From contig NZ_JAGGOK010000035.1 of NCBI RefSeq assembly GCF_018614615.1, positions 19,839-83,838 of the forward strand: 64,000 nt of DNA, read 5' to 3'. The DNA comes from Streptomyces sp. ISL-100 (GTDB taxonomy: Bacteria; Actinomycetota; Actinomycetes; Streptomycetales; Streptomycetaceae). Below are positions 1 to 7,512 of the stretch, in pieces. Every line of letters starts with the position of its first letter. The first letter of the stretch is position 1. The notes under the pieces were generated by a model. It was given only the letters and a program-made list of their open reading frames with translations. It was not told the origin of the DNA and ran no database searches. The translations under genes and the position numbers were made by a program.

Positions 1-779
1 CAGAAGGCGGCGTGCAGCGGCCAGGACTCGTCGCCGATGGCGAACCACTCCGGCGCCAGCCCGCCGTCCACCATGGCGCGGGCCAGCCGGGGCGCGCCCC
101 ACACCCCCAACTGGCACCCGGCACCACCCGCGAGCACACCCACCACGGCGGCTTCGGTGAGCAGCAGCCGCCGCAGCTGGCCGGGCGTGGCGCCGGCGGT
201 CCGCAGCAGCCCGAACTCGCGCCTGCGCACCGCGACGGCGAAGGCGAACGTCGACGCGACGACGAAGACCGACACGAAGGTGGTGATGCCACCGGCCGTC
301 CCCAGCGCCGAATTCACCGCCACCAGCGCCTCGGCGTCCTGCTCGACCCACGGATCGGCGAGCCGCCGCTCGTCCCCGGTCAGGACCCGGGCCCGCTCCC
401 CGGCAACCCGCCGCACCGCTTCAACCGGAGCGTCCACCCCCACCGCGTCCACCGCATCACCGGCGGAGTCCACCACCACAGGGCCCAGCTTCCGCAACTC
501 ACCCACCAGCCGCGCGTCCACCAACCCCGGATGCTCCAGCTTCTTCGACACCCATGCCGTGCCCGGCCCCCGCTCCACCTCCACCGTCAGCCGGTCCATC
601 CCCATCACCACCACCGGCGACGCGGCGAACCGCTCGGGCGCGCGCTCCGGCGGGTCCAAGGTCGAGGCGAGGCCGAGCCCCATGATCGTGGTCAGGCTGA
701 CGCCGATCGCCAGCGCCACGAAGCTGCCGGAAAAAGTGGCCCAGCGACTGCGCAGCGTACTCAGAGCGACGATCAGCAC
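1..779 (-). CDS. FtsX-like ABC exporter permease, 3' end cut by window
   Basis: Membrane half of an ABC exporter, working with the ATPase encoded just upstream. The frame opens at a GTG whose first bases overlap the ATPase stop (shared GTGCTGA) and runs off the left edge, so about 259 N-terminal residues are visible. After LSTLRSRWATFSGSF comes a first hydrophobic helix (about residues 12-30), then a long polar segment presumed extracytoplasmic, then a second helix (about 160-181) followed by RRREFGLLRTAGAT, the basic segment typical of FtsX/MacB-type permeases just after a membrane helix. Substrate unknown; family members export lipids, lipoproteins or antimicrobial peptides. Translational coupling to the ATPase is inferred from the overlap. 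Confidence 0.85.
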   Translation of the reverse strand, partial: MLIVALSTLRSRWATFSGSFVALAIGVSLTTIMGLGLASTLDPPERAPERFAASPVVVMGMDRLTVEVERGPGTAWVSKKLEHPGLVDARLVGELRKLGPVVVDSAGDAVDAVGVDAPVEAVRRVAGERARVLTGDERRLADPWVEQDAEALVAVNSALGTAGGITTFVSVFVVASTFAFAVAVRRREFGLLRTAGATPGQLRRLLLTEAAVVGVLAGGAGCQLGVWGAPRLARAMVDGGLAPEWFAIGDESWPLHAAF

Positions 780-1498
780 GGCGTACGCTCCAGACCGGTC
801 ATCCGGGCCGCGACCTGCTCGGCGGTGGGGGAACGGACCTCGTCCGCGACGCGGCCGTCGACCAGGAAGACCACCCGGTCCGCGTACGAAGCGGCCACCG
901 GATCGTGCGTCACCATCACGATGGTCTGCGCCTCCGCGTCCACCAACTCCCGCAGCATCACCAGCACATCACGGCTGGTCGAGGAGTCCAGAGCCCCCGT
1001 CGGCTCGTCCGCGAACAGCACCGCCGGCCGCGTGATCAGCGCCCGCGCGATCGCCACCCGCTGCTGCTGGCCACCCGACATCCGGGCGGGCCGGTGCCCG
1101 GCCCGCCCGCCGAGGCCGACCCGGGTGAGTGCCGCCCGTACCTCCGTACGCGACGGGCGCCGGCCGGCCAGCCGCAGCGGCAGCGAGACGTTCTGCGCGG
1201 CGGTCAGCGAGGGCAGCAGGTTGAACGCCTGGAACACGAAGCCGATCCGGTCCCGCCGCAGCAGAGTGAGCCTGCGCTCGCTCAGCCCGCCCAGCTCGGT
1301 GCCGCCGACGGTGACCGTCCCGGAGGTGGGCCGGTCGAGCCCCGCCGCACACTGCAGCAGCGTGGATTTGCCGGAACCCGAAGGCCCCATGACGGCGGTG
1401 AAAGTCCCACTGCCGAAGTCGATGTCGACCCCGTCGAGGGCTTTGACCTCGCCGTATGTCCTGTGGAGTGCGGTCAGCCGCACGGCCGGTGTGAGCAT
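773..1498 (-). CDS. ABC transporter ATP-binding protein (MacB/LolD type)
   Basis: Cytoplasmic nucleotide-binding subunit, 241 residues, the usual length for this class. Walker A GPSGSGKST lies near residues 38-46, the Q-loop in FVFQAFNLLPSL, the signature MSGGQQQRVAIARAL near 140, Walker B AVLFADEPTGALD near 160, and the switch histidine in THDPVAASYADR. The LLPSLTAAQNV and DEPTGALD wording is typical of the MacB/LolD/FtsE branch, which fits the FtsX-like permease whose start overlaps its stop. No regulator gene is adjacent on this strand. The transported compound cannot be told from sequence. Confidence 0.93.
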   Translation of the reverse strand: MLTPAVRLTALHRTYGEVKALDGVDIDFGSGTFTAVMGPSGSGKSTLLQCAAGLDRPTSGTVTVGGTELGGLSERRLTLLRRDRIGFVFQAFNLLPSLTAAQNVSLPLRLAGRRPSRTEVRAALTRVGLGGRAGHRPARMSGGQQQRVAIARALITRPAVLFADEPTGALDSSTSRDVLVMLRELVDAEAQTIVMVTHDPVAASYADRVVFLVDGRVADEVRSPTAEQVAARMTGLERTPC

Positions 1499-1567
1499 GT
1501 GCCCAGACTTCCGCGCCGCGGCCCCCCGGGCACGACCCCCGAGCCGACTCCTGGGGTATGGCTGGCC

Positions 1568-2401
1568 CTACCTGCTCAGGTGGCCTACCGCCTCCACATA
1601 CACATCCAGCGCCGACCGAGGCGCCCGCCCCAGCAGCCGCGCAAGCTCGCTCTCCTTACCCTCGCCCCCGTCCATGAAGGCGCCCGCGACAGCGGAGTAC
1701 GTCCCCACCAGCATCGGCACCTGGAAGGCGGTGGCATTGCCCGACGCCGCGATCGCCGCCCTCGCCGCCGCCAGGCTCCCCGGCTCGTACGGCACGGAAA
1801 GAGCCGCCGCCAAGTCCACGCCGCCCAGCGCCCGTTCCCCGGTCAGCTCGTACGTACGCCCCGCATGCGACGCCGCCGACACCGCGACCCGCGCCGCCAC
1901 CTCCGCCAGGTCCTCCCGTGCCACCGCGGCGAGTCGGCCGTCGCCCAGCGGTGCGGTGATCCGCCCGTCGGGGCCGGGCGCCGCGATGTAGGCCAGGAAC
2001 TCGGCGTACAGCCCATTGCGCAGCACAGTCCACTCCAGCCGGCTGCTCCCGCGCAGGCGCCGCTCGGTCCAGCGGTGCGCGAGCGCGTACGGCAGGTGGT
2101 CACCGTCGGACGACAGGCTCGTATAGACGATGTGCCGTACGCCCGCGTCCTCGGCAGCGGAGATCGCCGCCTCGTGGCGTGCGATGACGACGTCGTCCTC
2201 CCCCTCCCCGGCGGAGATCAGCAGCAGCGTCCCGATCCCGGAAAAGCCCTCGAGCAGGGACGCCGGGTCGTCGAAGTCGATACGGCGGCCCCCAGGAGCG
2301 GGGTTCCTCGTACCCAGCACTACGTCCTCGCGGCCCGCCAGGCGCTGTGAAACGAGCTGCCCGAGGCCGCCGGATGCGCCGGTGACCAGGATCTTCGACA
2401 T
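1568..2401 (-). CDS. NAD(P)H-binding oxidoreductase, NmrA/QOR2-like
   Basis: Atypical short-chain dehydrogenase of the NmrA/HSCARG-like group, 277 residues. The N-terminal Rossmann motif is TGASGGLG (residues 7-14), with a YTSLSS segment near 95. There is no classic catalytic YxxxK, as in NmrA and QOR2 proteins. The ATG at 2401 is preferred over an upstream in-frame start at 2449 because MSKILVTG begins the fold directly and GGGGAG stands 8 bases before it. It is divergent from an HxlR regulator, the same arrangement as E. coli ytfG (quinone oxidoreductase 2) with ytfH. Role in quinone or aldehyde stress is inferred from that pairing. Confidence 0.85.
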   Translation of the reverse strand: MSKILVTGASGGLGQLVSQRLAGREDVVLGTRNPAPGGRRIDFDDPASLLEGFSGIGTLLLISAGEGEDDVVIARHEAAISAAEDAGVRHIVYTSLSSDGDHLPYALAHRWTERRLRGSSRLEWTVLRNGLYAEFLAYIAAPGPDGRITAPLGDGRLAAVAREDLAEVAARVAVSAASHAGRTYELTGERALGGVDLAAALSVPYEPGSLAAARAAIAASGNATAFQVPMLVGTYSAVAGAFMDGGEGKESELARLLGRAPRSALDVYVEAVGHLSR

Positions 2402-2433
2402 GGAATGACTCTCCCCGCGTTCGTGGTTCCTCT

Positions 2434-2448
2434 TGGTAACTGGGACCA
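2434..2448. promoter_or_regulatory. candidate HxlR operator between divergent genes
   Basis: The 87-base gap between the divergent oxidoreductase and HxlR genes contains TGGTAACTGGGACCA, an inverted repeat with arms TGGT/ACCA. Its position between two divergent starts suggests an autoregulatory site for the HxlR protein. The arms are short, so this is a weak call. Confidence 0.35.
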
Positions 2449-2488
2449 TCGTCGGTGGCGGCGCGCGATCGCGTAAGGAGGCACATTG

Positions 2489-2899
2489 ATGTCAGTGGGG
2501 CACACGGAAGTAACCACCGACCCCGTGATCAGCTGTGACGAATCACAGGAGGACTGCGGAATCCGCGACGTACTGGACCGGCTCGGCGACAAGTGGTCGG
2601 TCCTGGTCGTGGTCGAACTGGCCGCCGGTGTCCGTCGGTTCAGGCAGCTCCAGCGCGCCCTGCCCGGCATCTCGCAGCGCATGCTGACCCTGACCGTCCG
2701 GCGCCTGGAGCGCGGCCTGCTGTCGCGGACCGTCCACCCGACGGTTCCGCCGCAGGTCGAGTACGAGCTGACGCCGATGGGTCACTCCTTCACTCACGTG
2801 CTCAAGGCCCTGTCGGTCTGGTCCCTGGACCACCGGGAGGCGATGGCCGACTGCCGCAGCGCATGGGACGCGGCCAACCCGGACTCGGGAATCCGCTGA
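2489..2899 (+). CDS. HxlR-family transcriptional regulator
   Basis: Winged-helix DNA-binding protein of 136 residues. The HxlR hallmarks are visible: a lone cysteine in EDCGIRDVLDRLGDKWSVLV, the helix-turn-helix FRQLQRALPGISQRMLTLTV, and the wing-containing PPQVEYELTPMGHSF. The ATG at 2489 is chosen over TTG 2486 because AAGGAGG lies 7 bases before it. Cysteine-bearing HxlR proteins often sense reactive electrophiles or thiol oxidation. It is divergent from the NAD(P)H-binding protein it probably controls, and its stop overlaps the start of the next gene (TGATG), so a DUF2786 protein may be co-transcribed. Confidence 0.92.
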   Translation: MSVGHTEVTTDPVISCDESQEDCGIRDVLDRLGDKWSVLVVVELAAGVRRFRQLQRALPGISQRMLTLTVRRLERGLLSRTVHPTVPPQVEYELTPMGHSFTHVLKALSVWSLDHREAMADCRSAWDAANPDSGIR

Positions 2900-4083
2900 T
2901 GGAGCAGATCGAGAAGGCCGTCGCGGCAGCCGTGTACGCCGCCGACGGCAACGCCGGCCTGGACCTCGGTGCCTCGCTCATAGCCGCCGCCCCCTGGGCC
3001 GAAGCGGGCCGCGAACTCCTGCGCCGGGGTGAGGAGTTCGTACGCCGCGCCTGGGAGCGAGGCTGGCAGCCCGCCGATGTCGTACGCATGGTCCGCCGCG
3101 ACCTGGACGAGCGCCACGTACGCCTCACCGTGGACCTGATCGCGGCAGAGAACCGCAGGTACGCCGCCACGGCCCCCCGCTGGCAGACCCAGCTCCGCGA
3201 CCTGGAGGCGACGGAACCGTGGTGGGGCAGCGACGAGAGTTACGCCGACGCGCTCGCGGCCCGCGAGCGAGCGGACCGCTTCTCGCTCGCCACATCACTC
3301 CTCGAACTCTTCCGCCTCCTCGTCCGGCTTCCCGCGATCGAGCCGGTGGGCCCGCCCCCGGGCGAGCCCGTGCACGTACGCCCGCACTCACCCACCCCCG
3401 ACGAGCCGCGCATGCTCACCCGCATCCGCGCGCTGCTGGCCAAGGCGGAGGCGACGGACTACCCGGAGGAGGCGGAAGCCCTCACCACCAAGGCGCAGGA
3501 GCTGATGGCGCGCCACAGCATCGACGCCGCGCTGCTCGCAGCCCAGGGGCACACCGGTGACGTGCCGGTCGCGTGCCGGATCGGCGTCGACGCGCCGTAC
3601 GAGACGGCCAAGGCGGTCCTGCTCGACGCCGCCGCCTCCGCGAACCGCTGCCGCGCGGTGTGGAACAGCGGCCTCGGCTTCTCCACGGTCGTCGGCTTCG
3701 AACCCGACCTGGAATCCGTCGAGCTGCTCTACACCTCGCTCCTCGTGCAGGGCACGGCGGCGATGACCCGGGCGGAGGCGGCCCAGCGAGCAGGCGGCCG
3801 CAAGCGTACGAAGGCCTTCCGCCAGGCGTTCCTGACGGCGTACGCCAGCCGGGTCGGCCACCGCCTGTCCGAGGCGACGGAACACGTCACCGAGGAGGCG
3901 GGCGGCTCCCTGCTGCCGGTGCTGGCGGCGCGGGACGTGGCGGTGGAGGACCGCGCGGAGCGGATGTTCCCGCAGACGACGTCGACGCGGGTACGGGGCG
4001 TCAACGACCACGCGGGCTGGGAACACGGCACGGCCGCCGCGGACCGGGCAACGATGCCGCGCCATCCCGGCGTGACCCGCTGA
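2899..4083 (+). CDS. DUF2786 domain protein
   Basis: Protein of 394 residues without a signal peptide or membrane segments. The central part (about 170-225) has RIRALLAKAEATDYPEEAEALTTKAQELMARHSID, recognisable as a DUF2786 domain. The C-terminal part (RRTKAFRQAFLTAYASRVGHRL) resembles the helical region that usually follows it. The N-terminal 160 residues are helical and Ala/Arg-rich. The ATG overlaps the HxlR stop, indicating translational coupling. The molecular function of DUF2786 proteins is not established. Confidence 0.85.
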   Translation: MEQIEKAVAAAVYAADGNAGLDLGASLIAAAPWAEAGRELLRRGEEFVRRAWERGWQPADVVRMVRRDLDERHVRLTVDLIAAENRRYAATAPRWQTQLRDLEATEPWWGSDESYADALAARERADRFSLATSLLELFRLLVRLPAIEPVGPPPGEPVHVRPHSPTPDEPRMLTRIRALLAKAEATDYPEEAEALTTKAQELMARHSIDAALLAAQGHTGDVPVACRIGVDAPYETAKAVLLDAAASANRCRAVWNSGLGFSTVVGFEPDLESVELLYTSLLVQGTAAMTRAEAAQRAGGRKRTKAFRQAFLTAYASRVGHRLSEATEHVTEEAGGSLLPVLAARDVAVEDRAERMFPQTTSTRVRGVNDHAGWEHGTAAADRATMPRHPGVTR

Positions 4084-4098
4084 TTCCGTGGACGACGA

Positions 4099-4128
4099 AG
4101 GCCGCGGCCCCGTGAGGAGCCGCGGCCT
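4099..4128. terminator. stem-loop terminator between convergent genes
   Basis: Inverted repeat AGGCCGCGGC ... GCCGCGGCCT with a 10-base loop, just after the DUF2786 stop and before the convergent lipoprotein gene. There is no strong T-tract, as is common in Streptomyces. It could serve both strands. Confidence 0.7.
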
Positions 4129-4156
4129 CGTACGATCCGAAACGTAAGTCAGTACG

Positions 4157-4642
4157 TCAGGAACCCGGCAGCTTGGGCAGGTCGGTGGGAATGCCCTCCG
4201 GCAGCTTGTCGCCGACGGTGGACTTCTTGTAGGAGTCCACGATCCCGCTACCCCATTTCACGGTGATCGTGTCGCCGCCCGCGCCCGGCGTGACAAGCCC
4301 GGTCGTACGGTCGGCGTTGCCGTCTGGGCACTTCAGCTTCAGCGTCACCTTGGCGTCCCTGGCGACCCTGCCGGAGCAGACGTGCTCGCCCGCGACAGCC
4401 GCGTCGGAACCCTGGATGACCAGCATGACGATCTTGCCGTCGGTCGTCGCGACCCAGGACCCGGAGACGTCCGCCGACGCCCCCTGGTCCCCGGCGGGCG
4501 GAGCGCTGCTCTGCCCGGTGCCGCTGCCGCCCTTGCCCTTGTCGCCGCCCGTGCTGCCGCCGCTGTCGCTGCTGCAGCCGGTCAGTACGAGGGCGGCCGC
4601 GACGGCCGCCGCCGCGACGGTGGTACGTACAAGCTCACGCAC
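4157..4642 (-). CDS. secreted lipoprotein of unknown function
   Basis: Protein of 161 residues with a clear lipoprotein signal: MRELVRTT, a hydrophobic Ala/Val stretch, then the lipobox LTGC (Cys at about 23). A Ser/Gly/Lys-rich flexible linker (about 24-60) follows, typical of surface-tethered domains. The remaining 100 residues contain two cysteines (HVCSGRV, LKCPDG) that could form a disulphide. The start is GTG with GGAG 6 bases upstream. It lies 39 bases downstream of rpsN on the same strand, so it may be read from the zinc-responsive rpmB-rpsN promoter; that is inference only. No named domain recognised. Confidence 0.85.
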   Translation of the reverse strand: MRELVRTTVAAAAVAAALVLTGCSSDSGGSTGGDKGKGGSGTGQSSAPPAGDQGASADVSGSWVATTDGKIVMLVIQGSDAAVAGEHVCSGRVARDAKVTLKLKCPDGNADRTTGLVTPGAGGDTITVKWGSGIVDSYKKSTVGDKLPEGIPTDLPKLPGS

Positions 4643-4681
4643 GCCGGACTCCCCAGTCTCGGTAGGTCGGAACGCGCCAAG

Positions 4682-4987
4682 CTACCAGGAGGACTTGCGT
4701 ACGCCGGGGAGGAAACCGGCATGCGCCTGTTCCCGCATCCGCACCCTGGACAGCCCGAACTTCCTGAGGTGGCCCCGGGGCCGGCCGTCCACACTGTCCC
4801 GGTTTCGTACGCGCGTCGCACTCGCGTCACGCGGCTGACGGCGCAACTCCGCCAGCGCCGCCGCACGCTCGGTCTCGCCCGTTCCGGGCTTGCGGAGGAT
4901 TTCCTTCAGTTCCGCCCGCCGCTCGGCGTACCGCTCGACGACGACCTTGCGCCGCTCATTGCGGGCGATCTTGCTCTTCTTCGCCAT
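4682..4987 (-). CDS. rpsN: 30S ribosomal protein S14, zinc-independent paralogue
   Basis: S14 of 101 residues, the long form. It begins MAKKSKIARNERRK and ends with RVRMREQAHAGFLPGVRKSSW, the conserved S14 C-terminus. The protein has no cysteines, so the CxxC...CxxC zinc ribbon of the short S14 form is absent: this is the C-minus type. Such copies replace zinc-containing S14 during zinc limitation. Its ATG overlaps the rpmB stop (TGATG), so the two are coupled. The gene is expected to be under Zur control through the operator at about 5250. Confidence 0.96.
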   Translation of the reverse strand: MAKKSKIARNERRKVVVERYAERRAELKEILRKPGTGETERAAALAELRRQPRDASATRVRNRDSVDGRPRGHLRKFGLSRVRMREQAHAGFLPGVRKSSW

Positions 4988-5223
4988 CAGACCTTCACTC
5001 CCCGCGCGCGGATGCGGGCCACGGCCGCCTCGACGCCGATCAGGTCGACGGTCTTGATCGCCCTGGCGCTGAGTACGAGCCGCACATGGCGCCCCTCACT
5101 GGCCAGCCAGTAGCGCTTGCGCTGGATGTTCGGGTCGAAGCGGCGCGAGGTGCGCCGGTGCGAGTGGGAGATGTTGTTGCCGAATCCCGGCTGGGCGCCG
5201 GTCAGCTGGCAGTGGGCGGACAA
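4987..5223 (-). CDS. rpmB: 50S ribosomal protein L28, zinc-independent paralogue
   Basis: L28 of 78 residues: N-terminal SAHCQLTGAQPGFGNNISHS, basic middle RRTSRRFDPNIQRKRYW, and C-terminal SARAIKTVDLIG. The paired CxxC motifs of zinc-binding L28 are missing; a single cysteine remains. The TTG at 5223 is preferred to TTG 5229 because it gives the standard M-S-A-H-C-Q N-terminus and sits 9 bases after GAGGAG. First gene of a leftward operon (rpmB-rpsN, perhaps the lipoprotein), divergent from rpmG across a Zur-like site. Confidence 0.95.
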   Translation of the reverse strand: MSAHCQLTGAQPGFGNNISHSHRRTSRRFDPNIQRKRYWLASEGRHVRLVLSARAIKTVDLIGVEAAVARIRARGVKV

Positions 5224-5240
5224 GGTCAATCACTCCTCTT

Positions 5241-5260
5241 TGATAATGGGAACCATTTCC
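5241..5260. promoter_or_regulatory. candidate Zur operator between divergent ribosomal operons
   Basis: TGATAATGGGAACCATTTCC is an imperfect inverted repeat (AATGG/CCATT round GAA), resembling actinobacterial Zur boxes of the TGAtAATG...CATT type. It is the only AT-rich patch in the 50-base gap between rpmB and rpmG. One dimer site would repress both divergent operons of zinc-independent ribosomal proteins when zinc is plentiful. Zur control of such paralogues is established in Streptomyces; the exact site here is inferred. Confidence 0.7.
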
Positions 5261-5273
5261 ATATACTAACCAC

Positions 5274-5438
5274 ATGGCACGCAACGAAGTCCGCCCGATC
5301 ATCAAGCTCAGGTCCACGGCGGGGACCGGCTACACGTACGTGACCCGCAAGAACCGCCGTAACGACCCCGACCGCATGACGCTCCGCAAGTTCGACCCGA
5401 TCGTCCGTCGGCACGTCGACTTCCGCGAAGAGCGCTGA
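5274..5438 (+). CDS. rpmG: 50S ribosomal protein L33, zinc-independent paralogue
   Basis: L33 of 54 residues reading MARNEVRPIIKLRSTAGTGY, then TYVTRKNRRNDPDRMTLRKF, and ending in HVDFREER. There are no cysteines, where the zinc-type L33 has two CxxC pairs. Length and motifs are normal for the family. ATG 5274 directly follows the Zur-like site, so the leader is very short. First gene of the rightward rpmG-rpmE2-COG0523-rpsR cluster. Confidence 0.96.
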   Translation: MARNEVRPIIKLRSTAGTGYTYVTRKNRRNDPDRMTLRKFDPIVRRHVDFREER

Positions 5439-5477
5439 CCGAGCAGTAGCGACCAGAGCAGAAAGGGGCATCACTTC

Positions 5478-5723
5478 ATGAAGCCCGGAATCCACCCGTC
5501 GTACGGCCACGTCGTCTTCCGCGACAAGGCCGGCGGCTTCGCCTTCCTCACCCGTTCCACCATGACCAGCGACAAGACGGTGGAGTGGGAGGACGGCCGT
5601 ACGTACCCCGTCGTCGACGTCGAGATCTCCTCGCAGAGCCACCCCTTCTACACGGGCACGGCGCGTGTACTGGACACGGCGGGCCGCGTGGAGCGCTTCG
5701 AGCGCCGCTACGGAGCGAAGTAG
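5478..5723 (+). CDS. rpmE2: 50S ribosomal protein L31, type B (zinc-independent)
   Basis: L31 type B, 81 residues: MKPGIHPSYGHVVFRDKAGG, TMTSDKTVEWEDGRTYPVV and SQSHPFYTGTARVLDTAGRV are characteristic. It lacks the CxxC of L31 type A. AAAGGGGCATCACTTC precedes the ATG. In zinc starvation this form displaces the zinc-carrying L31. Its stop overlaps the GTG of the next gene (TAGTG), so translation of the COG0523 protein is coupled to it. Confidence 0.96.
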   Translation: MKPGIHPSYGHVVFRDKAGGFAFLTRSTMTSDKTVEWEDGRTYPVVDVEISSQSHPFYTGTARVLDTAGRVERFERRYGAK

Positions 5724-6871
5724 TGACGCAGAAGGGGAAGCTGCCGGTCGTCATCGTCGGCGGCCTGCACTCCGACGCACGCAAGGAGGTCGTGGAGCAA
5801 CTGCTGCGCCGGGTCCCCGGCAGCGTCGCCCTGCATCACGACCTCTCGACCGCGGCCGAAGGAACGGTACGCCGCACAGTGCGCGACACTCACGGCGAGA
5901 GCTCGTCGGGCGACGCGCCGCTCGTCAACGACTGCGCGTGCTGCGCCCTGCGCGAAGATCTGGTGCCGGAGCTTGAGCGGCTGGCCGACAGTGGCCTCAC
6001 CCGGCTCGCGGTCGTCGAGCTGTGGGACTCGGTCGAGCCCAAGGCGATGGCCGAGGTCGTCGTCGCGCACGGCGGGGACGTACTCGACCTGACCGCCGTC
6101 ATGACGGCCGTCGACCCCGCACTGCTGCTGCCCTACCTCGGCTGCGGCGACGATCTGGCGGAGGCCGGGCTGGCGGCGGCCGCGACCGACCAGCGCACGG
6201 TCGCGGACACGTGGGCACGGCAGCTGGAGTACGCCCCGGTCCTCGCCGTGGTGGACAGCGAGGAGGCGGACGAGCAGGACGACGCGCTCCTCGCGCAGCT
6301 GCATCCGACGGCCCGCCGGGTCGAGGCAGCCTCCGGCGAGCTGGCCGAGGCGGCCTTCGCGGGCTTCGACATAGAGGCCGCGGCGGCCCGCCAGCACCCG
6401 GCGTGCGCGCTGCTTCCGCAGGACGCGGACGACAAGGGCGTCGGCACGCTGGTGTGGCACCGCAACCGCCCCTTCCATCCGGAGCGGCTCTACGAAGCGC
6501 TGGAGGACCTGACCTGCGCGGCCGCCCGCAGCCGGGGGCGGTTCTGGCTCGCGGACCGGCCGGACACGCTGATGGCGTGGGACGCGGCGGGCGGTGCGCT
6601 GTGTGTGGAGAGTGCGGGGCCGTGGCTGGCATCGCTGCCGGACGCCGCCTGGGAAATGGTCCCGCCCGTACGCCGGGCCGCGGCCGCGCTCGACTGGCAC
6701 CCGGAGCACGGGGACTGCTGCCAGCACCTGGTCTTCACTTCACCGGGACTCGACCGCGGCGGGCTCGAAGAGCTCCTCGAATCCTGCTTGTTGACCGATG
6801 CCGAATACGCGGCGGGGCGTGATGCGTGGAAGCTCCTGCCGCCCGCTTTTGATTCCCTTCTGGAGGCCTGA
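5723..6871 (+). CDS. COG0523/CobW-like protein with degenerate GTPase motifs
   Basis: Protein of 382 residues belonging by context and C-terminal sequence (GRFWLADRPDTLMAWDAAG, GDCCQHLVFTSPGLDR) to the CobW/ZNG1-like metallochaperone family. The family's CxCC motif is present as NDCACCALREDL near residue 75. However, the expected P-loop GxxGxGKT after the first strand is replaced by VVIVGGLHSDARKEVV, and where NKxD should follow the fourth strand the text is LAVVDSEEADEQDD. Nucleotide binding is therefore doubtful, while metal binding may persist. GTG start overlaps the rpmE2 stop, and its own stop overlaps the rpsR start. The setting points to a zinc-starvation role. Confidence 0.85.
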   Translation: MTQKGKLPVVIVGGLHSDARKEVVEQLLRRVPGSVALHHDLSTAAEGTVRRTVRDTHGESSSGDAPLVNDCACCALREDLVPELERLADSGLTRLAVVELWDSVEPKAMAEVVVAHGGDVLDLTAVMTAVDPALLLPYLGCGDDLAEAGLAAAATDQRTVADTWARQLEYAPVLAVVDSEEADEQDDALLAQLHPTARRVEAASGELAEAAFAGFDIEAAAARQHPACALLPQDADDKGVGTLVWHRNRPFHPERLYEALEDLTCAAARSRGRFWLADRPDTLMAWDAAGGALCVESAGPWLASLPDAAWEMVPPVRRAAAALDWHPEHGDCCQHLVFTSPGLDRGGLEELLESCLLTDAEYAAGRDAWKLLPPAFDSLLEA

Positions 6872-7116
6872 TGTCCCGCCTGTCCCGAGGTAAAGATCCT
6901 CGTAAGCCGCTCAAGTCCCGCCCCAATCCGCTGGACGAGGCGAAGATTACGTACATTGACTACAAGGACACCGACCTGCTGCGGAAATTCATTTCGGATC
7001 GCGGGAAGATCCGGAGCCGTCGTGTGACAAGGGTCTCGGCCCAGCAGCAGCGGCAGCTGACCCGGGCCATCAAGAACGCCAGGGAGATGGCCCTGTTGCC
7101 CTACTCCTCGCGCTGA
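6871..7116 (+). CDS. rpsR: 30S ribosomal protein S18, zinc-independent paralogue
   Basis: S18 of 81 residues: LDEAKITYIDYKDTDLLRKF, then ISDRGKIRSRRVTRVSAQQQ and the conserved ending RQLTRAIKNAREMALLPYSS. No cysteines, consistent with a C-minus paralogue. The ATG overlaps the stop of the COG0523 gene (TGATG), so it is the last member of the rightward zinc-starvation operon. Confidence 0.96.
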   Translation: MSRLSRGKDPRKPLKSRPNPLDEAKITYIDYKDTDLLRKFISDRGKIRSRRVTRVSAQQQRQLTRAIKNAREMALLPYSSR

Positions 7117-7147
7117 TCGGAAGTTCTGTAATCAGGAGAGCACCCGG

Positions 7148-7173
7148 CGTGCACGTGCATCTGCCCATGCATC
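7148..7173 (+). promoter_or_regulatory. 26-base motif, copy 1 (upstream of DUF397 gene)
   Basis: A 26-base stretch beginning CGTGCACGTGCATCTGCCC and ending TGCATC, 61 bases before the DUF397 start. A copy with 25 of 26 identical bases occurs in the same orientation relative to the neighbouring HATPase gene (8144-8169, minus strand). It contains the palindrome TGCACGTGCA. A possible -10 hexamer TATGAT follows at 7190-7195. Probable operator of the local XRE regulator. Confidence 0.65.
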
Positions 7174-7233
7174 CACAAGTGAACAAAGCTATGATCCGGG
7201 GCAGTTGACATCTGCACTTTCCGGGAGCGACCT

Positions 7234-7476
7234 GTGCACCACGCGTACAACGGCATGGCGGCCACAGAGCTTCACGGGGTGGTCTGGCAGAAGAGCAGGC
7301 ACAGCAACTCACAGGGGTCGTGTGTGGAGTTTGCCAAATTGCCGGGCGGGAATGTGGCAGTCCGCAATTCGCGACACCCGGACGGGCCCGCACTCGTCTA
7401 CACACCTGCCGAGATCGAGGCGATGCTGCTCGGCATCAAGGACGGCGAGTTCGACCACCTGACAGCAGGCGGCTGA
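7234..7476 (+). CDS. DUF397 protein of a whiJ-like locus
   Basis: Small protein of 80 residues with the DUF397 pattern: WQKSRHSNSQGSCVEFAKLP, VAVRNSRHPDGPALVYTPAE, ending in a short acidic helix. GTG 7234 is chosen with GGGAG 6 bases upstream; ATG 7255 is an alternative. DUF397 proteins in Streptomyces are encoded beside XRE/DUF5753 regulators and often a small HATPase, as in the whiJ (SCO4543) locus, where the XRE protein represses development and the small partner relieves it. The full trio is present here. Cytoplasmic, presumably a partner of the regulator at 8365. Confidence 0.9.
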   Translation: MHHAYNGMAATELHGVVWQKSRHSNSQGSCVEFAKLPGGNVAVRNSRHPDGPALVYTPAEIEAMLLGIKDGEFDHLTAGG

Positions 7477-7512
7477 CCGGAATCAACCGGTCCGCCACCC
7501 GCCTACTCTCGG

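Noticed and set aside
12..1991. Long plus-strand open frames over the first 2 kb
   Set aside because: They are the opposite-strand shadows of the ABC exporter and NAD(P)H-binding genes: Arg/Pro/His-rich, no recognisable domain, while the minus strand carries complete motifs.
7190..7210. TATGAT and TTGACA hexamers upstream of the DUF397 gene
   Set aside because: They are in the wrong order and spacing to form one promoter (TATGAT precedes TTGACA). TATGAT may be a -10 but lacks a convincing -35.
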